Source: FACHB-T130 sp042747725
Lineage (GTDB): Bacteria; Cyanobacteriota; Cyanobacteriia; Cyanobacteriales; FACHB-T130
Direction: 5' to 3'
DNA length: 64,000 nucleotides
Assembly (NCBI RefSeq): GCF_042747725.1
Contig: NZ_JBHZGO010000089.1
Coordinates: 1-64,000 of the forward strand
Shown here one piece after another: positions 60,675 to 64,000 of the stretch. The notes beneath the pieces were generated by a model. It saw only the letters and a list, made by a program, of their open reading frames with translations, did not search any database and was not told where the DNA came from. Position numbers and translations under genes: made by a program. Each line of letters opens with the position of its first letter. The stretch's first letter is position 1.

Positions 60675-62405
60675 TTAGAATAAAAAGTAGCGTTGCGCTA
60701 AGGGAAGAACGGTTGCCGGTTCGCAAGTCAGCAATTCCCCATCGGCTCTGACTTCGTAGGTTTCCGGATTTACTTCCATGTGAGGCAGGGCATCGTTTAA
60801 TTTCATGTCTCGCTTACTTAGCTTCCGCATACCGCTGACAGCAACGGCGGGCTTTTGTAGCTTAAGCTGAGCGGGAATATTTTTTTCGAGTGCGGCTTGG
60901 GAAATAAAAGTTAGAGAAGTGGCAGCGATCGCTCCTCCAAAACTGCCAAACATGGGGCGCATATGTACTGGTTGCGGTGTGGGGATACTGGCGTTGGCAT
61001 CGCCCATTTGAGCGTAAGCGATCGCCCCCCCTTTAATGACTATCTCTGGCTTGACGCCAAAAAATGCCGGACGCCAGAGGCACAAATCCGCCAGTTTCCC
61101 CACTTCCACAGAACCAACATACTGCGAAATGCCGTGAGTAATGGCTGGATTTATTGTATATTTTGCAACATAGCGCTTCGCCCGGAAATTATCTGCCCTT
61201 TCTTGCCCCTCTTCTGGTAGGAGAAGGGTTGGGGAGAGGTTCCCGCGCTGCACTTTCATTTTGTGTGCCGTTTGCCAGGTGCGAATGATTACCTCGCCTA
61301 CACGCCCCATTGCCTGAGAATCAGAGGAAATCATGCTGAATGCGCCCAAGTCGTGCAGGATATCTTCAGCAGCAATTGTTTCCCGGCGAATCCGCGACTC
61401 GGCAAAGGCGACATCTTCGGGAATGCTGGGATCGAGGTGATGGCACACCATCAGCATATCCAGGTGTTCGTCTAGGGTATTGACGGTATAAGGGCGCGTC
61501 GGGTTGGTAGAAGAGGGCAGGACGTTCGCTTCGCCGCATACCTTGATGATGTCCGGTGCGTGACCTCCACCGGCTCCCTCGGTGTGGTAAGTGTGAATTA
61601 CGCGATTCTTAAACGCGGCGATGGTAGTTTCTACAAAACCAGCTTCATTTAGGGTATCGGTATGAATGGCTACCTGCACATCATAGTTATCCGCAACGCT
61701 TAAGCAAGTATCAATCGTCGCGGGTGTGGTGCCCCAGTCTTCGTGCAGTTTTAAACCCATCGCCCCGGCTAACACTTGTTCTATAAGTCCTTCAGGCTGG
61801 CTGCTATTGCCTTTACCCAAGAAGCCTAGATTCACCGGGAAGGCGTCAGCGGCTTGCAGCATTCGGTAAATATTCCACGGACCGGGAGTGCAAGTGGTAG
61901 CATTTGTACCCGTAGCGGGGCCAGTACCGCCGCCGATCATGGTGGTGATGCCGGATGCGATCGCTACTTCTATCTGTTGCGGACAAATAAAGTGAATGTG
62001 GCTGTCAATCCCGCCAGCGGTGAGAATCATTCCTTCCCCGGCAACAACCTCGGTTCCAGGGCCAATAATAATATCTACGTTGTCTTGAATATAGGGATTT
62101 CCAGCTTTACCAATTTTGAAAATTTTGCCATCTTTAATGCCGATATCGGCTTTGACAATCCCCCACCAGTCGAGGATTAAGGCGTTGGTAATCACCAGAT
62201 CAACGGCACCCTCAGCGTTAGAAATGGGGGATTGTCCCATGCCATCGCGGATGACTTTGCCGCCACCGAATTTCACTTCATCGCCGTAGGTAGTGAAGTC
62301 TTGTTCGACTTCGATGAATAATTCGGTGTCAGCAAGACGAACGCGATCGCCTACTGTCGGGCCATAGGTTTCGGCGTAAGCGCGGCGATCCATTCTGTAA
62401 CTCAT
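60675..62405 (-). CDS. ureC: Urease alpha subunit
   Basis: 576 residues. All nickel and active-site residues are present: GGIDSHIHFI (H136, H138), carbamylated Lys in MGLKLHEDWG (K219), IHTDTLNEAG (H248), HTYHTEGAGGGHAPD (H274), flap His in MVCHHLD (H322) and MISSDSQAMG (D362). It hydrolyses urea with UreA and UreB. Residues about 389-406 (NLSPTLLLPEEGQERADN) replace a shorter loop in relatives (ALAEETGDND as I recall) and are encoded by a dispersed repeat (61195-61245). The last gene of a ureD-ureA-ureB-ureC run. Confidence 0.97.
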   Translation of the reverse strand: MSYRMDRRAYAETYGPTVGDRVRLADTELFIEVEQDFTTYGDEVKFGGGKVIRDGMGQSPISNAEGAVDLVITNALILDWWGIVKADIGIKDGKIFKIGKAGNPYIQDNVDIIIGPGTEVVAGEGMILTAGGIDSHIHFICPQQIEVAIASGITTMIGGGTGPATGTNATTCTPGPWNIYRMLQAADAFPVNLGFLGKGNSSQPEGLIEQVLAGAMGLKLHEDWGTTPATIDTCLSVADNYDVQVAIHTDTLNEAGFVETTIAAFKNRVIHTYHTEGAGGGHAPDIIKVCGEANVLPSSTNPTRPYTVNTLDEHLDMLMVCHHLDPSIPEDVAFAESRIRRETIAAEDILHDLGAFSMISSDSQAMGRVGEVIIRTWQTAHKMKVQRGNLSPTLLLPEEGQERADNFRAKRYVAKYTINPAITHGISQYVGSVEVGKLADLCLWRPAFFGVKPEIVIKGGAIAYAQMGDANASIPTPQPVHMRPMFGSFGGAIAATSLTFISQAALEKNIPAQLKLQKPAVAVSGMRKLSKRDMKLNDALPHMEVNPETYEVRADGELLTCEPATVLPLAQRYFLF

Positions 62406-62676
62406 CCTTTATTCCTTTAGAGTGGTATATTTTTAACGCAAAGGTACGCAAAGGCTAGCGCCAAGGTACACAGAGTTTTGGGTTATTCTTGGGAAGTCTT
62501 TGTTCACTTGTTGATAAAAAAAATGACCGCTATCTGGAATGAACCCGTAGTGAGTCTCGCGCCAAAAATCAGTTTTTACACCGGAAGTGATAGAAATCGT
62601 GTCATTTTGGACGTTCCTAATAGGCGGTTCGTTGTCCCATTCCATTGCAGTGCGTTAACTCATATCTATCTAATGT
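62406..62676. other. ureB-ureC gap with dispersed repeat
   Basis: A 271-bp gap, long for a urease operon. It contains ACGCAAAGGTACGCAAAGGC then CAAGGTACACAGAG (62435-62473), a common cyanobacterial tandem-like repeat. An open frame across it (62433-62645) has no recognisable content. Confidence 0.55.
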
Positions 62677-62988
62677 TTATAGCTCAATCGAGCCATTAAT
62701 TTTGCCATTGAAGCCGTAGACTTGACGGCTACCAACAAAAGGTATTAATTCCACTTCCCGTTCATCTCCAGGTTCAAAGCGGACGGCTGTACCGGCTGGA
62801 ATATTTAGCCGCATTCCTTTTGCTTGTTCTCGGTCAAAATTGAGTGCTTCATTCACTTCATAGAAGTGATAGTGAGACCCAATTTGAATCGGGCGATCGC
62901 CTGTATTTGCTACTTGCAATTTTATCCTAGGACGATCCGCATTCAGTTCTATTTCCCCTGCTTGTACAATCATTTCACCTGGAATCAT
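62677..62988 (-). CDS. ureB: Urease beta subunit
   Basis: 103 residues, the normal length for a separate UreB. MIPGEMIVQAGEIELNADRP is the family start, followed by VANTGDRPIQIGSHYHFYEV and GTAVRFEPGDEREVELIPF. It forms the middle layer of the (UreABC)3 complex. Separated from ureC by 271 bp and from ureA by 281 bp, so the operon has been stretched by intergenic insertions. Confidence 0.96.
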   Translation of the reverse strand: MIPGEMIVQAGEIELNADRPRIKLQVANTGDRPIQIGSHYHFYEVNEALNFDREQAKGMRLNIPAGTAVRFEPGDEREVELIPFVGSRQVYGFNGKINGSIEL

Positions 62989-63269
62989 CTCAACTTCCTA
63001 TATATATTGTTTTGGCTCTTCATTACTTGGTATGCTAAAAAGTTGATTCCAAAACTTGAAAGGCTTACCTAGCAAGGTATAACGATTTTGGACTGTATTT
63101 TCTATTTAATAAACGCTAAATTGGCTTAAATTCATGGCTAGTATAGCTTGTGGCGCTTCTTGACTATAAATTTAGCATACCAACTACGGAAGAGCCATTT
63201 TTTTTCTAAAATATCAAACAATAACTCCTAAACCTTTCACGTCTTTTTGATTCGTTAACTATAATTTAG

Positions 63270-63572
63270 TTAACGAATCGGATTGTGAACTGTAACCAAT
63301 TTTGTACCATCAGGAAATGTAGCTTCTACCTGCACTTCATGCACCATTTCTGGCACACCTTCCATGACTTCTTCCCGTGACAGTAATGTTGTTCCATAAC
63401 TCATTAAATCGGCAACGGTGCGTCCATCTCTAGCGCCTTCCAGAATGGCAGCAGAAATATAAGCGATCGCTTCTGGGTAATTCAGCTTTAAACCTCTTCC
63501 CTTGCGGCGTTCCGCTAACAGTGCCGCCGTGAAAATCAATAGCTTATCTTTTTCCTGTGGCGTCAGTTGCAT
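63270..63572 (-). CDS. ureA: Urease gamma subunit
   Basis: 100 residues, full length: MQLTPQEKDKLLIFTAALLA, GLKLNYPEAIAYISAAILEG, ARDGRTVADLM and VEATFPDGTKLVTVHNPI. All helices of UreA are present. It is the small subunit of urease. It follows ureD after 49 bp, in which a fragment of the dispersed TCCGTGTCCTCTGCG sequence lies. Confidence 0.96.
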   Translation of the reverse strand: MQLTPQEKDKLLIFTAALLAERRKGRGLKLNYPEAIAYISAAILEGARDGRTVADLMSYGTTLLSREEVMEGVPEMVHEVQVEATFPDGTKLVTVHNPIR

Positions 63573-63621
63573 TGATAACTTCTTAAACTCCTTTGTATTC
63601 TCCGTGTCCTCTGCGATTCGC

Positions 63622-64000
63622 TCAAATTTGCCAAACTCTCGGTGGACAAGCAGGGCGTTCTAAAAAGTGCAAACGCAGCAAATTCCAGATATCTATAAAC
63701 CAGTTTCGCACCTCAGACGTAGAAGCACCACGATAGCGACACAATAACCCAGAAGGAAGACGAGTAATGCCTGCTTGGTGAAGATTCCCCCCTGTTCCCC
63801 TCTTAAAAAAGGGTGAATTATTGCCTAGGTTTCGCGCTTTTTCCACAATCTCCGGTGACACCGCTTGCCCAAGCCAAACTAAGCTTGCCACAACAGGTTG
63901 CCCAGCTAAGCCGTGAGGACTGTCGAGGATTTCTGACCCGCCGGGTAGCCATTGCCGATCGATCCACAGAGGGCGTCCTTGCTGCCAGATTTCGGTATGC
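63622..64000 (-). CDS. ureD: Urease accessory protein UreD, C-terminal part (runs off window)
   Basis: About 125 residues to the window edge in one open frame: EIWQQGRPLWIDRQWLPGGS, PHGLAGQPVVASLVWLGQAV, then ITRLPSGLLCRYRGASTSEV and the end LRLHFLERPACPPRVWQI. This is the C-terminal third of cyanobacterial UreD/UreH, the nickel-insertion chaperone working with UreF and UreG. An extra stretch NNSPFFKRGTGGNLHQ (63785-63822) corresponds to a dispersed repeat (CCCTTTTTTAAGAGGGGAAC on the coding strand) and is absent from relatives as I remember them. The start lies outside the window. Confidence 0.93.
   Translation of the reverse strand, partial: HTEIWQQGRPLWIDRQWLPGGSEILDSPHGLAGQPVVASLVWLGQAVSPEIVEKARNLGNNSPFFKRGTGGNLHQAGITRLPSGLLCRYRGASTSEVRNWFIDIWNLLRLHFLERPACPPRVWQI

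Noticed and set aside
62433..62645. 70-codon open frame between ureB and ureC
   Set aside because: It includes a dispersed ACGCAAAGG repeat and matches no urease gene or family I know.

Overview
The window is cyanobacterial chromosome. It carries psaD, psb32, the crtP/crtB carotenoid pair, a ferredoxin-dependent nirA-nrtABCD-narB nitrate operon, cyanobacterial two-component proteins, and very many HIP1 octamers (GCGATCGC). The density of intergenic repeats (heptamer tandem arrays, small elements with terminal inverted repeats, palindromes) suggests a filamentous, repeat-rich lineage of the Oscillatoriales/Coleofasciculus kind. The genus is not determined.

Layout. 0-5 kb: gene remnants, an orphan DUF433 antitoxin, DUF4346, psb32, a small protein ending like SSB, a pentapeptide-repeat protein, and a DUF2945 gene cut off by a 91-bp repeat. 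5.7-7.2 kb: animal-type haem peroxidase. 7.5-15.9 kb: three signalling genes on the minus strand (receiver-kinase, receiver-GGDEF-EAL, and an MHYT-PAS-GAF hybrid kinase with a phytochrome-like GAF). 16.4-19.1 kb: an accessory patch with an HNH remnant and its partner gene, a frameshifted STAND NTPase and a small secreted Cys-repeat protein. 19.2-28.3 kb: a retropepsin-like pair, 5-oxoprolinase, RNase D with an SSB-like tail, a GH13 enzyme, an M28 peptidase and a DUF4351 remnant. 28.5-38.1 kb: the nitrate operon (minus strand), with a textbook NtcA promoter. 38.6-46.9 kb: DICT-GAF kinase, psaD, trpE, RlpA, PhzF, DUF952. 47.1-49.6 kb: crtB and crtP. 50.3-56.8 kb: two CheB-type proteins, an SLH beta-helix protein, DUF2808, a proline-rich secreted protein, rpmF, and a sulfite-oxidase-like enzyme. 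56.8-60.5 kb: aldehyde dehydrogenase, receiver-kinase, a small membrane protein. 60.7-64 kb: ureC, ureB, ureA and the 3' end of ureD (minus strand, running off the window).

Nitrate uptake (NrtABCD), reduction to ammonium (NarB, NirA) and urea hydrolysis make this a nitrogen-acquisition region. The DICT-domain kinase is divergent from nirA.

The most unusual signals are these. (1) Intergenic repeat families appear to have entered coding genes in frame: OplAH at three sites, NarB, UreC, UreD and the CrtP C-terminus. One 22-bp repeat is read in two different frames, in OplAH and in UreC. (2) Two unrelated non-SSB proteins end in the SSB-type tip DDDIPF. (3) A 91-bp non-autonomous element family with 14-bp inverted ends occurs in several copies, and one copy truncates a gene. 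(4) Three related receiver proteins sit in a row and may form a branched phosphorelay feeding c-di-GMP turnover. (5) A STAND NTPase is split by one frameshift, and a second remnant of its N-terminal domain lies 17 kb away.
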